From positions 49,133 through 73,173 of the IMG/VR virus record IMGVR_UViG_3300030104_005222: a stretch of 24,041 bases of DNA. One strand, given 5' to 3'. Shown here in pieces: positions 7,328 to 15,553 of the stretch. A program made the translations under genes and the position numbers. Under the pieces are notes generated by a model. It ran no database searches. It was not told the origin of the DNA and saw nothing but the letters and a program-made list of their open reading frames with translations. Position 1 is the first letter of the stretch, and each line of letters opens with the position of its first letter. The stretch is from a virus.

Positions 7328-10105
7328 ATGGCGGCTTTTAACCCCAAGAGTTGTGGCGCTCAGTGCGACATTTGTCCCTTGGGGCCAGAAGGTCCGTTGC
7401 GTAAGGATGAGTGGAAGCCCGTCGGTGGAGAGTTTCATCGGGGGGCTTCCGTCATCGCAATAGCAGAGGCTCCTGGCGCTGATGAAACACGTCATGGTAG
7501 GCCTTTAGTGGGTCGTGCCGGTGGTGAGTGGGTCACCGCACTGACCGGAGCCGGTAAGCGTCGAGTGGACGTTGACTTAGACCATGTCATATCGTGCAGG
7601 CCATCGGGACAAGACTCAGGTGCTTGGCGTCGAATGGACAAAGAACTTGACCGACTCAACAGAAAGCGTGTCAAGAATGGTGACGACCCGTATCCACATC
7701 CAGCCACCTGTTGTCGTCCACGACTGCTCGACGTTGTGTCAAAGTATCAAAGTGTCATTACACTGGGTAAAACTGCAACGTCGGCCATAACGGGTCAATC
7801 ATCGAGCATTCAATCGATGCGTGGTGGGCCGATGTTGGTGAACGACGATTGGGACTGGGTGCCCGACAATGGCGTTCGCAAAGTACTCGCGACCCTACAC
7901 CCCTCGTTTATTTTACGATCACCAAGTTGGCGGCACGTACTTCACTCGGACATTGCAAAGGCATTTCGTTGGTTCAACGGATGCCTACGTTGGGCTCAGC
8001 CAGACTCAATAATTAATCCAACACCAGATGAGCTTAGGGCATGGCTATCGCAGCCTGCACCATTCTGGGCATATGATGTCGAGACTGATGGCATTGAACC
8101 GTTAGAATGCAACCTACGCACAATCGCGATTGCGATTCCGGACTTGGATGAAAACAATCGTGCGGCCACAACTGTTGTATCTCAGAACGCAAGAGCCATT
8201 GGTGTCGGGTTGCTATCCACTGACGGAATGACCCGACTGTATCCGCCGCACCAGGAGCAAGAGATCCTGGATATTTTGAGGGCTGCTTTTACGGATGGTC
8301 GTGTGTGGGTGGGTCACAATGCCGGATACTACGACAGGATGGTGATTGAGACTCAGCTTGGAGTCACACCTAAGCCGTTGGTTGACACGCTGTTTCATGC
8401 ACGATTCCGTGCACCAGACTTACCTAAAGGTCTCAAAACGATTGGCTCCGTCCTTACCGACGTTGAGCGTTGGGAGACAACAGAGAAGGGTACAAAGATT
8501 TCGACGGGTAGCCAGGATGACTTGGAGTTGCTGAAGTACAACATCGTGGACTCTACAGTCAATGCGCGTATCGTCGTGCCCCTGATTCATGCATCAACAG
8601 AAGTTGGTGCGTTTGAGCCCGCAAACGAACACCTTAGACCAAACGGTTGGGACGAAACCCGTCCATGGAATTTGAATGAAGTCGATCACGCAACGCAAGA
8701 AATGTGCGTGGGTATGCACAAGTCAGGTGTATGGGTTGACCAAAAGCTTAGGAGCGAGCTTGAATTTGAGTACGACATCTCAGTACGTAAGCGGTACAAA
8801 AACCTGCAGAAGTTGGCTCAAGATGTAGGGGTTAAAACTCTGGACCCTGACTCTGTGAACGAACTGAACCCCGGTAGCGCCGACCAAATACGGAACCTTT
8901 TATACGAGAAGTGGGGTTTAGGGATTCCAGCTTCGATGGATGCCCGTGAGTTTTATACGGAGACGGGTGCGCCTGGGACCGGTGATGCGGTGATTCGCGC
9001 TCATCTTGCGTCAGGTAGATTGGACCAAAATCAAGAGTCATTTTTAAAAGAGCTTCGTTTATATCGGAGAGAGAAAAATAAAATATTGGGCACAGTCCTG
9101 ATCCCTTTGAGGCGTAGGGACATGGACGAAAAGAAAGGGTTGGTCCATGAAGATGGTCGAGTCCGATCTACATGGAACGCTCATGTAACCAGTGTGGGTA
9201 GGCTATCAAGCAGTGGTCCAAACCTACAGAACATTGGTAATCGAAAAGGGCAGGGGCGACTCAAAAAGATATTTGCAGCACCGCCCGGCAGAATTTTAGT
9301 TGGCGCTGACTTAGACCAAGCTCACCTTCGAATCACAGCCTGCTACTGGCAGATACCCCGGCTTCTCGAATGCTTCGATACCGGCAAAGATCCGCACAAT
9401 CTCTTGGCTTATGACGTATTTGGTAACGACTTTAAGAATGCGTCGGGGTGGGGTCCTGACGGATTCAGCCTCGACCGTAAGCCAGGTGGCGGCGAGGCCA
9501 AGGCGATGCGTGACGTCATGAAAACATTTCGCTACGCTTCGATCTATTGGGCCGACCCCACAACGGTTTGGCAAGTGTTGACCAGTACCGAGACTGATGA
9601 CGGACGTATGCCTTACCTGAAGTTTGAAACCCGAGAGGTCCGTCACTTCCACAACAAATGGTTGGAGGCGGAGCCTGAGTGGGAGGTTGCCTGGAAAAAC
9701 ATGATGCAGATGTATGACCATCAAGGATTCATGGTAGAGCCTGTGCTGGGTCGAAGGTCCGGCCCCCTATCTGATGGCAAGAAAAACGAGGTGGTCAACT
9801 TCCCTATCCTTGCAGCAGAGTCATCGATCATGAGGTTGGCAGAGCAAGCAATCATCAATGAGTTTCCATTTCATTATGCGGGCAAGGGTACGGGAATGAT
9901 CCATCAATGCCACGATTCAATTGCGGTTGAAGTACCGCTGCCCGATGGCGTCGACCCCAATTGGGCTCCTGGTGATGGCGAAATGCACCCTGAGATTAAA
10001 CGAATTCAAGAAACTGTAGAAGAATGTATGACCGTAACTATTCCCGGTTGGGAAGTAACCATGACTGCTGAAGCCGATGTTGGTCGCAGTCTAAAGGATG
10101 TGTAG
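7328..10105 (+). CDS. Uracil-DNA glycosylase / 3'-5' exonuclease / DNA polymerase I fusion
   Basis: 925 residues with three modules. Residues 1-215 are a family-4-type uracil-DNA glycosylase: cysteines C9/C13/C16 and C90/C128/C129 could hold an Fe-S cluster, AEAPGADE (46-53) and GRPLVGRAG (57-65) form the active-site loops, and HPSFILR (191-197) is the C-terminal loop. Residues about 245-430 are a DnaQ-like exonuclease: YDVETDG (D250, E252), GHNAGYYD (D336) and YNIVD (Y404, D408). The rest is a family A polymerase: motif A ADLDQAHLR with D661, motif B RDVMKTFRYASIY (R728, K732, Y736), motif C QCHDSIAVEV with D863. Usual HDE is HDS here, and the usual FG of motif B is YA. It begins 3 bases after the previous stop. 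This is the likely replicative polymerase. Confidence 0.92.
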   Translation: MAAFNPKSCGAQCDICPLGPEGPLRKDEWKPVGGEFHRGASVIAIAEAPGADETRHGRPLVGRAGGEWVTALTGAGKRRVDVDLDHVISCRPSGQDSGAWRRMDKELDRLNRKRVKNGDDPYPHPATCCRPRLLDVVSKYQSVITLGKTATSAITGQSSSIQSMRGGPMLVNDDWDWVPDNGVRKVLATLHPSFILRSPSWRHVLHSDIAKAFRWFNGCLRWAQPDSIINPTPDELRAWLSQPAPFWAYDVETDGIEPLECNLRTIAIAIPDLDENNRAATTVVSQNARAIGVGLLSTDGMTRLYPPHQEQEILDILRAAFTDGRVWVGHNAGYYDRMVIETQLGVTPKPLVDTLFHARFRAPDLPKGLKTIGSVLTDVERWETTEKGTKISTGSQDDLELLKYNIVDSTVNARIVVPLIHASTEVGAFEPANEHLRPNGWDETRPWNLNEVDHATQEMCVGMHKSGVWVDQKLRSELEFEYDISVRKRYKNLQKLAQDVGVKTLDPDSVNELNPGSADQIRNLLYEKWGLGIPASMDAREFYTETGAPGTGDAVIRAHLASGRLDQNQESFLKELRLYRREKNKILGTVLIPLRRRDMDEKKGLVHEDGRVRSTWNAHVTSVGRLSSSGPNLQNIGNRKGQGRLKKIFAAPPGRILVGADLDQAHLRITACYWQIPRLLECFDTGKDPHNLLAYDVFGNDFKNASGWGPDGFSLDRKPGGGEAKAMRDVMKTFRYASIYWADPTTVWQVLTSTETDDGRMPYLKFETREVRHFHNKWLEAEPEWEVAWKNMMQMYDHQGFMVEPVLGRRSGPLSDGKKNEVVNFPILAAESSIMRLAEQAIINEFPFHYAGKGTGMIHQCHDSIAVEVPLPDGVDPNWAPGDGEMHPEIKRIQETVEECMTVTIPGWEVTMTAEADVGRSLKDV

Positions 10106-10107
10106 GA

Positions 10108-10539
10108 ATGAATAGAGCACAATGGTTTTTAGCGCACTCGAAACAAGATGAACCAACGGACATCGAAACGTGGTGCAGTCAACTCGGTGAGAAGTTGAGT
10201 GATGACGAATGGGATGCGACCGTGATCGCTGGTCGAGACGACTATGAGAACAGGTCGGCTGCATTGGGTGGGTGGAAAGCCTGGTGTCGAGATATCCCCT
10301 GTGGTGTAGACTATACAGGAGCACCACTATACCACGGTGTCATCGTTCCTATAGATTCTTTACTTGACGCTCCAACGGTGGGTAAGGCTACGGCTCAGAT
10401 ACTCCAAGGATTTTTGTCAGAAAGCAAACACGTCTTTGCATGGTGCCCAGATTCAAAGGCGTTTAGACAAGTCTCAGAAGTCACACAATTACCTGAGGAC
10501 GACTGGACTTCATGGGCACGGTTAGAGTTTAGCGATTGA
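10108..10539 (+). CDS. Hypothetical acidic protein
   Basis: 143 residues starting 3 bases after the polymerase stop, with AGGA just before the ATG and an additional AAAGGA upstream. It is acidic and tryptophan-rich: WFLAHSKQDEPTDIETWCSQ near the start, EWDATVIAGRDDY, WKAWCRDIPCGVDYTG, and a C-terminal EDDWTSWARLEF. The middle contains YHGVIVPIDSLLDAPTVGKA, suggesting a mixed alpha/beta fold. No catalytic motif or known family is recognised. Its position between the polymerase and the Rad50-like ATPase puts it in the replication/repair transcript. Confidence 0.78.
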   Translation: MNRAQWFLAHSKQDEPTDIETWCSQLGEKLSDDEWDATVIAGRDDYENRSAALGGWKAWCRDIPCGVDYTGAPLYHGVIVPIDSLLDAPTVGKATAQILQGFLSESKHVFAWCPDSKAFRQVSEVTQLPEDDWTSWARLEFSD

Positions 10540-10601
10540 CAGTGTGGTAACTAACCGATACATTTTTAAGCCAACCCAAAGCACGAACGCATGGAGGATT
10601 T

Positions 10602-12602
10602 ATGCGACCGTATGTGAATAGTATTTTTAGTAATCTTAAGACGCCCAGAGCCAACGGAGAAGCATGGAATGTTGAGTTAGGTCAACACACTTTGCTCGTG
10701 GGCTCGAACACCAGTCACAAAAGCAGCGTCATTCAATCAGTAGAACTTGCGATTGCAGGATCTGCAGACGACATCTTTGGTCGTAGTGCTGTATCGGATG
10801 CAGCGCTGTTGCTGACGTTAGCCCCTGGAGATGAACTTGGGATTACCGCAAACCTGAACGACAGTAAGGGGAACACTACATCTAGTTTTAACCTGCGTCG
10901 TGAAGACGGAAAGTTGAAGCGCCCTACGATGGACGTTCCTGGTGCCGAGTGCTTAGTTCATCGATCGGTCAAGGCCGCACTCTCAGGCTCATCAACTACG
11001 GCACGCAAGGCTTTCCTGGGATGGTCAAGCGGCAACACAGGATTAGATGATGTGCTTGAGTACATTCCAGATGATCTGCAGTCGAAGTACACCGACATCG
11101 TGAAGTTTAAGGGTCGTGGAAAGTCAGCGGTTGAGGGACTGTTAGAGGTGACAAACTATGCAGGACAGCGTCAACGCGAAGCATCGAAAGAAGCGAAGGG
11201 TGCTGAGATCATCATGGAAAACCTTGGCGACAAGGTAGATGCTCGGCCTACAGATGCGGAAATGGATAAGATGCGGTTTGCTGTGGCTGAAGCAAAGAAT
11301 GTTCTTGATAAGTCTATTAGGAACCCGACTAATCGAAAGACTCAGGCAGAATTAGATCAAGAGATCCAGGCGGAAGTAAACAAGATTAATCATTACGAAA
11401 GCCAGAAACTTGGTTTGCAGAAGGAGATCGAATCGCTCAAAGCTACGATGCCCCATCTGGGTGACAACGTATCGCTCGCGGCGCAGATCATTGACGTCGC
11501 TGTAAGTCATAATCTTGACGCATGCCCCGTGTGCAGTAGTCAAGTTGGTCTTGATCACCTGAAAAACTGCCAGTCTTTTTATCTCAAACAAGAGAGTGAC
11601 TGGAAGGTACAGGTAAAATCTACGCTGGATCTTGTGAACAAGAAGACAGGTGAGATTGAATTTTTTGATCGCCAAATCGCAGATAGCAACTTCACATTAG
11701 AGAAGTTGAAGCAAATGCCTGTTCAGGTTTCCAACTCTGATGCTATCCCCCTGGCCGACGCACAATCACGATTCGAGGCAGCGATGGCTGCACTGACAAA
11801 GCTTGACCAGATTCGAGACGAGTGGGATCGATTGGCATCGGCTCGTGACAAGATGATGTCGATGAAGCAAGACGTTGAGACCTACAAGCGGTTGAAGGTT
11901 TCTTGTGAGATTGCAGTCGGCAAGCTTCTCGAAACTCGTGCGATTGAGTTTTCTGCGCGGGTGCAGAAGTATTTGCCTGATGACTGGACGTTCAACATTC
12001 AACTCATGGATGGCAACAAGGAGGTCTTTCGCATGGGCATCATGCGTAACGGTAGACTTCACTCGGCTTTGTCAGGCGCAGAATGGACGTCAGTTGTAAC
12101 TTCAATTGCTATGGCAGTAGCTGAAGGTCTCGATGATCGTCTGCCCGCCGTATTGATTCCTGACGATCGTGCGTGGGATGGGAAGACTCTTAGCTCTGTC
12201 ATGCGTGGCTTCTCTCAGTTTGATGGTCAAGTCATTATGGCGAGCACCATTCGACCCACGGGGCGTCCACCAAAAGGTTGGACTATTATTGACATGGACG
12301 AAACGAGTGCGTCTTGGGACTCAGTCGACGTTGTAGAAACACCAAAAGTCGAGGAAGGCACAGTCAAGAAGACCAGTATTAATCATGCAAGTGGTGGCTT
12401 TCGGGTGACCACTCGTAGTGCTTTGATTCTGGAAGAGGCTGGGTTTGATGCTACGGTGATTCAATCTATGTCGAGAGAGACGGTGGCATCAATCATCAAA
12501 GATGGTCTTGCACCGGAAAACATTTCAGTGAACGAAGACGGCAGTTATCAGATTATACGTAGCGCAAAGGTGTTGCCTATGCCGCCCGCACCAAAAGTGT
12601 AG
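10602..12602 (+). CDS. Rad50/SMC-like ATPase with zinc-hook-like motif and atypical Walker A
   Basis: 666 residues; GGAGG is 5 bases before the ATG. The N-terminal ATPase half has LLVGSNTSHKSSVIQSVELA; at residues 34-42 the P-loop GSNTSHKSS has histidine where glycine should precede lysine. Residues about 210-440 are heptad-rich and likely coiled coil, interrupted by ACPVCSS (C308, C311), a Rad50-type zinc-hook motif, with C323 nearby. The C-terminal half has an ABC signature LSGAE (490-494) and a Walker B VLIPDD (D521-D522), where D replaces the usual catalytic E. After about residue 590 an extra small domain follows (FRVTTRSALILEEAGF...). Rad50/SbcC-like proteins hold and process DNA ends with a nuclease partner; no SbcD-like nuclease is seen in the window. 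The Cas4-like protein could serve instead. Confidence 0.82.
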   Translation: MRPYVNSIFSNLKTPRANGEAWNVELGQHTLLVGSNTSHKSSVIQSVELAIAGSADDIFGRSAVSDAALLLTLAPGDELGITANLNDSKGNTTSSFNLRREDGKLKRPTMDVPGAECLVHRSVKAALSGSSTTARKAFLGWSSGNTGLDDVLEYIPDDLQSKYTDIVKFKGRGKSAVEGLLEVTNYAGQRQREASKEAKGAEIIMENLGDKVDARPTDAEMDKMRFAVAEAKNVLDKSIRNPTNRKTQAELDQEIQAEVNKINHYESQKLGLQKEIESLKATMPHLGDNVSLAAQIIDVAVSHNLDACPVCSSQVGLDHLKNCQSFYLKQESDWKVQVKSTLDLVNKKTGEIEFFDRQIADSNFTLEKLKQMPVQVSNSDAIPLADAQSRFEAAMAALTKLDQIRDEWDRLASARDKMMSMKQDVETYKRLKVSCEIAVGKLLETRAIEFSARVQKYLPDDWTFNIQLMDGNKEVFRMGIMRNGRLHSALSGAEWTSVVTSIAMAVAEGLDDRLPAVLIPDDRAWDGKTLSSVMRGFSQFDGQVIMASTIRPTGRPPKGWTIIDMDETSASWDSVDVVETPKVEEGTVKKTSINHASGGFRVTTRSALILEEAGFDATVIQSMSRETVASIIKDGLAPENISVNEDGSYQIIRSAKVLPMPPAPKV

Positions 12603-12609
12603 GCAGCGA

Positions 12610-12840
12610 ATGAACTGCCCTAAGTGTGGAAAGAAAACGAAAGTCGTGGACTCGAGAACCAGCGACTCTCAAACCAACTTCGGTGGCCAGAAGCGGATAC
12701 ACGAATCCGTCTCCTGGTACACCGGAGATTGGGTGTGTCGCAAGAGACGGTGTCGTGCGTGCCAAGAGTTTTATCTTACGGTTGAAATTTTACTGGACGA
12801 CCTCGAAGAGGGATGGAGTCCGAAAGATCACAACTCGTAA
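12610..12840 (+). CDS. NrdR-like zinc-ribbon protein (no ATP-cone)
   Basis: 76 residues, 7 bases after the previous stop. It begins MNCPKCGKKTKVVDSRTSD and later has VCRKRRCRACQEFYLTVEI. The two cysteine pairs (CPKC, then CRACQ, with an extra C just before), the VVDSR section and the F-L-T-V-E end closely follow the zinc ribbon of NrdR, the ribonucleotide-reductase repressor, whose ribbon has CPxC...VxDSR...RRRxCxxC..RFTTxE. The ATP-cone domain that makes up the rest of NrdR is missing; instead the protein ends with the acidic LLDDLEEGWSPKDHNS. It could be a DNA-binding regulator or a small subunit in the transcription takeover. Its last 13 bases overlap the convergent gene at 12828-13178. 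Confidence 0.75.
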   Translation: MNCPKCGKKTKVVDSRTSDSQTNFGGQKRIHESVSWYTGDWVCRKRRCRACQEFYLTVEILLDDLEEGWSPKDHNS

Positions 12841-13178
12841 GTAGAAACAATATGCACACAACGGAAAACAATCTCAGCACCATAATCGTTTGAGATCTTA
12901 TACATGGTCGGTGAACGCTGACCTCTGACCGATGACGGAGCCGATTGAACAATTTTCAAAGCTGCGTCGTAGTTATCTTTATCCCGAAAAGGAATTTGAT
13001 AATTACCGAAGTCAGTACTTAAGTTGATCACGTACGTTTTTGGTTGAGGTTCAGGTGCCTTTGGTGCCTCTTTTTTAGGTGCAGCTTTCTTAGGTGCAGC
13101 TTTTTTCGGTGCAGCTTTTTTTGGTGCTGACGTTTTTGCTGGTGTCTTCTTTGTTGTTGGTTTTTTTGCCGTAGGCAT
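12828..13178 (-). CDS. Histone-H1-like protein with Lys/Ala/Pro tail
   Basis: 116 residues read against the surrounding operon. Residues 1-47 are a lysine/alanine/proline tail with 5-residue repeats KKAAP, resembling bacterial histone-H1-like and AlgP-type tails that bind DNA. Residues 48-116 form a small mixed domain, TYVINLSTDFGNYQIPFRDK...YDAALKIVQSAPSS, ending FRCVHIVSTYEL, that I do not recognise. AAGGAG lies 5 bases before the ATG, and an extended -10 promoter lies at 13204-13212. It converges tail-to-tail with the zinc-ribbon gene. A DNA-compaction or nucleoid-like role is suggested by the tail; the C-terminal domain could bind a partner or sense something. Confidence 0.8.
   Translation of the reverse strand: MPTAKKPTTKKTPAKTSAPKKAAPKKAAPKKAAPKKEAPKAPEPQPKTYVINLSTDFGNYQIPFRDKDNYDAALKIVQSAPSSVRGQRSPTMYKISNDYGAEIVFRCVHIVSTYEL
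13063..13137. repeat. 15-base tandem repeats coding the KKAAP tail
   Basis: Five consecutive 15-base units, GGTGCAGCTTTYTTN and variants, are read on the minus strand as repeated AAPKK pentapeptides. The three central units (13078-13122) are nearly identical; the outer two are degenerate. They are part of the histone-like gene and could change copy number by slippage. Confidence 0.8.
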
Positions 13179-13203
13179 GGAAGCTCCTTACTTCAATAAA
13201 ATT

Positions 13204-13212
13204 ACTATAACA
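13204..13212 (-). promoter_or_regulatory. Candidate extended -10 promoter for the histone-like gene
   Basis: The minus strand reads TGTTATAGT, an extended -10 (TGn plus TATAGT), 26 bases before the ATG of the histone-like gene. No good -35 is seen. This would give the lone minus-strand gene a private promoter. Confidence 0.45.
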
Positions 13213-13231
13213 GAATGTAGGTTTTGGTGGT

Positions 13232-13261
13232 TTGACAGATCGGTCGTAGTGCCGATAGAGT
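13232..13261 (+). promoter_or_regulatory. Candidate promoter upstream of the DUF927 gene
   Basis: TTGACA (13232-13237) and TAGAGT (13256-13261) are separated by 18 bases. Transcription from here would give a leader of about 100 bases to the DUF927 gene, containing the two hairpins at 13318-13355. A second -10-like TAATAT (13361-13366) lies 5 bases before the ATG and could give a leaderless message instead. Confidence 0.4.
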
Positions 13262-13317
13262 TGTCGGGTCTGATTCAAAACTCCCCAGGTAATGGTTCAG
13301 GCTTTGGGTTGCATCGT

Positions 13318-13355
13318 CCAGATTTGTCATCTGGGCGGTGCGTTCCCGTGGAACG
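13318..13355 (+). other. Two adjacent hairpins in the DUF927 leader
   Basis: CCAGAT-TTGTC-ATCTGG (13318-13334) forms a 6-base stem. CGTTCC-CGT-GGAACG (13341-13355) forms another 6-base stem 6 bases later. Neither is followed by a T run, so they are not simple terminators. They lie 17 to 54 bases before the DUF927 start and may affect its translation or be protein-binding sites. Confidence 0.4.
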
Positions 13356-13371
13356 GACTTTAATATAACGG

Positions 13372-15501
13372 ATGGTGAAAATGGAAAGTGATGGCTCAGC
13401 GACGGTAGAAGAACCTCGCAGTGCAGAACAGGCTGAGCCCAGTCGAACAGCAGGAGAACAGGCTGAAGAGATTATTCAGTCTTTATTGTCTTCGTTGCAA
13501 GAGGGTAATCGAGTAGAACAACGTGCTGCTTGGGCAGAGTTGCATGACCCAGACATCATGGCCACGTTGGCCGATGGGTGGAGACAATCGGAAGGCACGT
13601 TGAGTGCGGCGCTTTCGATCATTGAAACAATACCAGGACAGGTGCAAAGGTCTCGTACGTTTCGATCTGCGGTTAGGCGCTTGGCAGAAGAGCGTAGTCG
13701 TCGAGACGCCGAGGCTATGCTGGATCAACTTGAGGAAGAGTTGGGTCAACCACAAACGTTGGCTTTGGCGTTTGGTCCTGGTGCACCACCACCCTCTGTT
13801 GTTGAGCACCAAACGTTGGAGACGCTTCATGTCCCAAGGGGATACGAGATTGATCTGACTGGTGTGTATCGTTTAGCCGCATCAGTAGACGGAACGATCA
13901 ACAGAACAAAGATTGCTGCCGCACCGATTTTTATCGGGGGCCGGACGATTGATGTGTACACGGGCGAGGCAAAGCGTCAGGTCATCTGGCGTGGTCCAAG
14001 CGGCTGGTGCTCACGTGTTATAGAGAGACGAACAATTTTAGACGCTTCAAAGATCGTCGCATTGACGAACCTGGAAGCACCAATCAATTCAAACACAGCC
14101 GGTCAGATGGTTTCGTACCTGTCTGATTTCGAAGCTGAGAACAGTCATAGGTTTCCTGTGGTACGTTCTGCGGCTCGGATGGGTTGGCAACCTGACGGTG
14201 GGTTTTTATTACCCGATGTGTTTTACGCTGCGAATGATGAGGCAAGTTCCAATTTTGCTTTGACTCCACCAAGCGGGCTAGAAACTTTATCATCTGGGTG
14301 GACTACCGCTGGATCCTGGGACGACTGGATCGAAGCGATGGAGCTTGTCTCATCATTCCCTTACATGTACATCGCTACATACGCGGGTGCTGCTGCACCA
14401 TTGCTTTCGATACTGAAGATCCCTGGCTTTGTTGTGGACTTTAGTGGAGAGACAAGTGGTGGTAAGACTACTGCGTTGCGATTTGCTGCTTCTGTTTGGG
14501 GTCGTCCCGCTGAGTCATATCCAACAGCCATGTATTCCTGGGACGCTACGAAGGTTTGGATTGAACGAACCAGTGGGTTCCTCAGTAATCTACCGTTGAT
14601 TCTCGACGAGACGAAACGTGCGCGTCATCCTCGTATTGTGCGTGATGTGATCTATGACTTTTGTCAGGGGCAGGGTCGTGGTCGTGGATCGGTCGAAGGT
14701 ACACGGCACACTGAGTCGTGGCGTTCTGTGTTGATCAGTAGTGGTGAGGGTGCAGCGACATCGTTTTCTCAAGATGCAGGGACACGGGCACGCGTGTTGA
14801 GCCTGAAGGGTAAACCTTTGGGATCAGATGTAACCATCGGTTCACGAGTCAGTGAGGAAGCGCAGGTAATACTTGCGAGTAACTATGGGCATCTGGGTAG
14901 GCGTGTAGCTCAGTACCTTGTGTCTAATCACGAAAGGCATAACGACATACGGCAGATCTTCCAGCGGGCTCGCGAGAAGTACGCAGGTGTTGCCCGCACA
15001 GCCGTGGCTCGTAGACACGCAGGACACCTGGCGGTATTAGAAGTGACAGCAGCAATCGTGCATTTACTTGGAGTACCAAAGCCTGATGTCGATCCATTTT
15101 CCTACCTGATGGAGTCACAGGAGATGGCAGGGCTGGATGCCGATCGTCCCTTGGCGGCACTACAGGACTTGTTGTCGTGGTGCGCCACTCATCAGCAACG
15201 GTTCTGGGGTCGAGCAGAAACTGATTTCCACGGCCACGCCAAGGCTCCGCAACGTGGATGGGCAGGCAGTTGGGGTGGTGGTGATGACTGGGAGTACATT
15301 GCGATTGCAGTCATTACTTTCAAAGAAGTAATCAGAGAGATCGGCCATGACCCTGATGAGATCATCCAACGTTGGACTGCACGGGGATGGTTGAACACAG
15401 GAAACGGTCGACATCGTAGTCGTGTAGTCAGAGTCGATGGTGCGCCCACGCGTTGTTACTGCATCGACAGAAGCGCATCCGACTTTGCGTTGGGTAATTA
15501 G
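13372..15501 (+). CDS. DUF927 domain ATPase (replication helicase-like)
   Basis: 709 residues. Residues about 155-500 match the DUF927 pattern: a domain starting HVPRGYEIDLTGVYRL, then VYTGEAKRQVIWRG, SYLSDFEAENSHRFPVVRSA and GWQ. The RecA-like part follows with Walker A DFSGETSGGKTTALRFA (G359-K365-T366) and Walker B LPLILDETKRARHP (D412-E413). DUF927 proteins occur in phages and mobile elements as primase/helicase-type replication ATPases. No separate primase or DnaB-type helicase is seen here, so this may be the replicative helicase. Residues 1-125 are an acidic, Gln/Glu-rich helical extension. The start is uncertain: ATG 13372 follows a -10-like TAATAT (possible leaderless start), while ATG 13381 follows a weak GGTGA. 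Confidence 0.85.
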   Translation: MVKMESDGSATVEEPRSAEQAEPSRTAGEQAEEIIQSLLSSLQEGNRVEQRAAWAELHDPDIMATLADGWRQSEGTLSAALSIIETIPGQVQRSRTFRSAVRRLAEERSRRDAEAMLDQLEEELGQPQTLALAFGPGAPPPSVVEHQTLETLHVPRGYEIDLTGVYRLAASVDGTINRTKIAAAPIFIGGRTIDVYTGEAKRQVIWRGPSGWCSRVIERRTILDASKIVALTNLEAPINSNTAGQMVSYLSDFEAENSHRFPVVRSAARMGWQPDGGFLLPDVFYAANDEASSNFALTPPSGLETLSSGWTTAGSWDDWIEAMELVSSFPYMYIATYAGAAAPLLSILKIPGFVVDFSGETSGGKTTALRFAASVWGRPAESYPTAMYSWDATKVWIERTSGFLSNLPLILDETKRARHPRIVRDVIYDFCQGQGRGRGSVEGTRHTESWRSVLISSGEGAATSFSQDAGTRARVLSLKGKPLGSDVTIGSRVSEEAQVILASNYGHLGRRVAQYLVSNHERHNDIRQIFQRAREKYAGVARTAVARRHAGHLAVLEVTAAIVHLLGVPKPDVDPFSYLMESQEMAGLDADRPLAALQDLLSWCATHQQRFWGRAETDFHGHAKAPQRGWAGSWGGGDDWEYIAIAVITFKEVIREIGHDPDEIIQRWTARGWLNTGNGRHRSRVVRVDGAPTRCYCIDRSASDFALGN

Positions 15502-15553
15502 GGCGACACGTTGCACTGTGGTATTGCAAATATTAATCGGGTAGACTGAAGCC

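Noticed and set aside
7328-7970. GKRRVD in the UDG domain, reminiscent of the KRRIH loop of UdgX
   Set aside because: In UdgX the KRRIH loop comes after the strand with the second cysteine region; here the tract precedes the ISCRP strand, so it is not the equivalent position.
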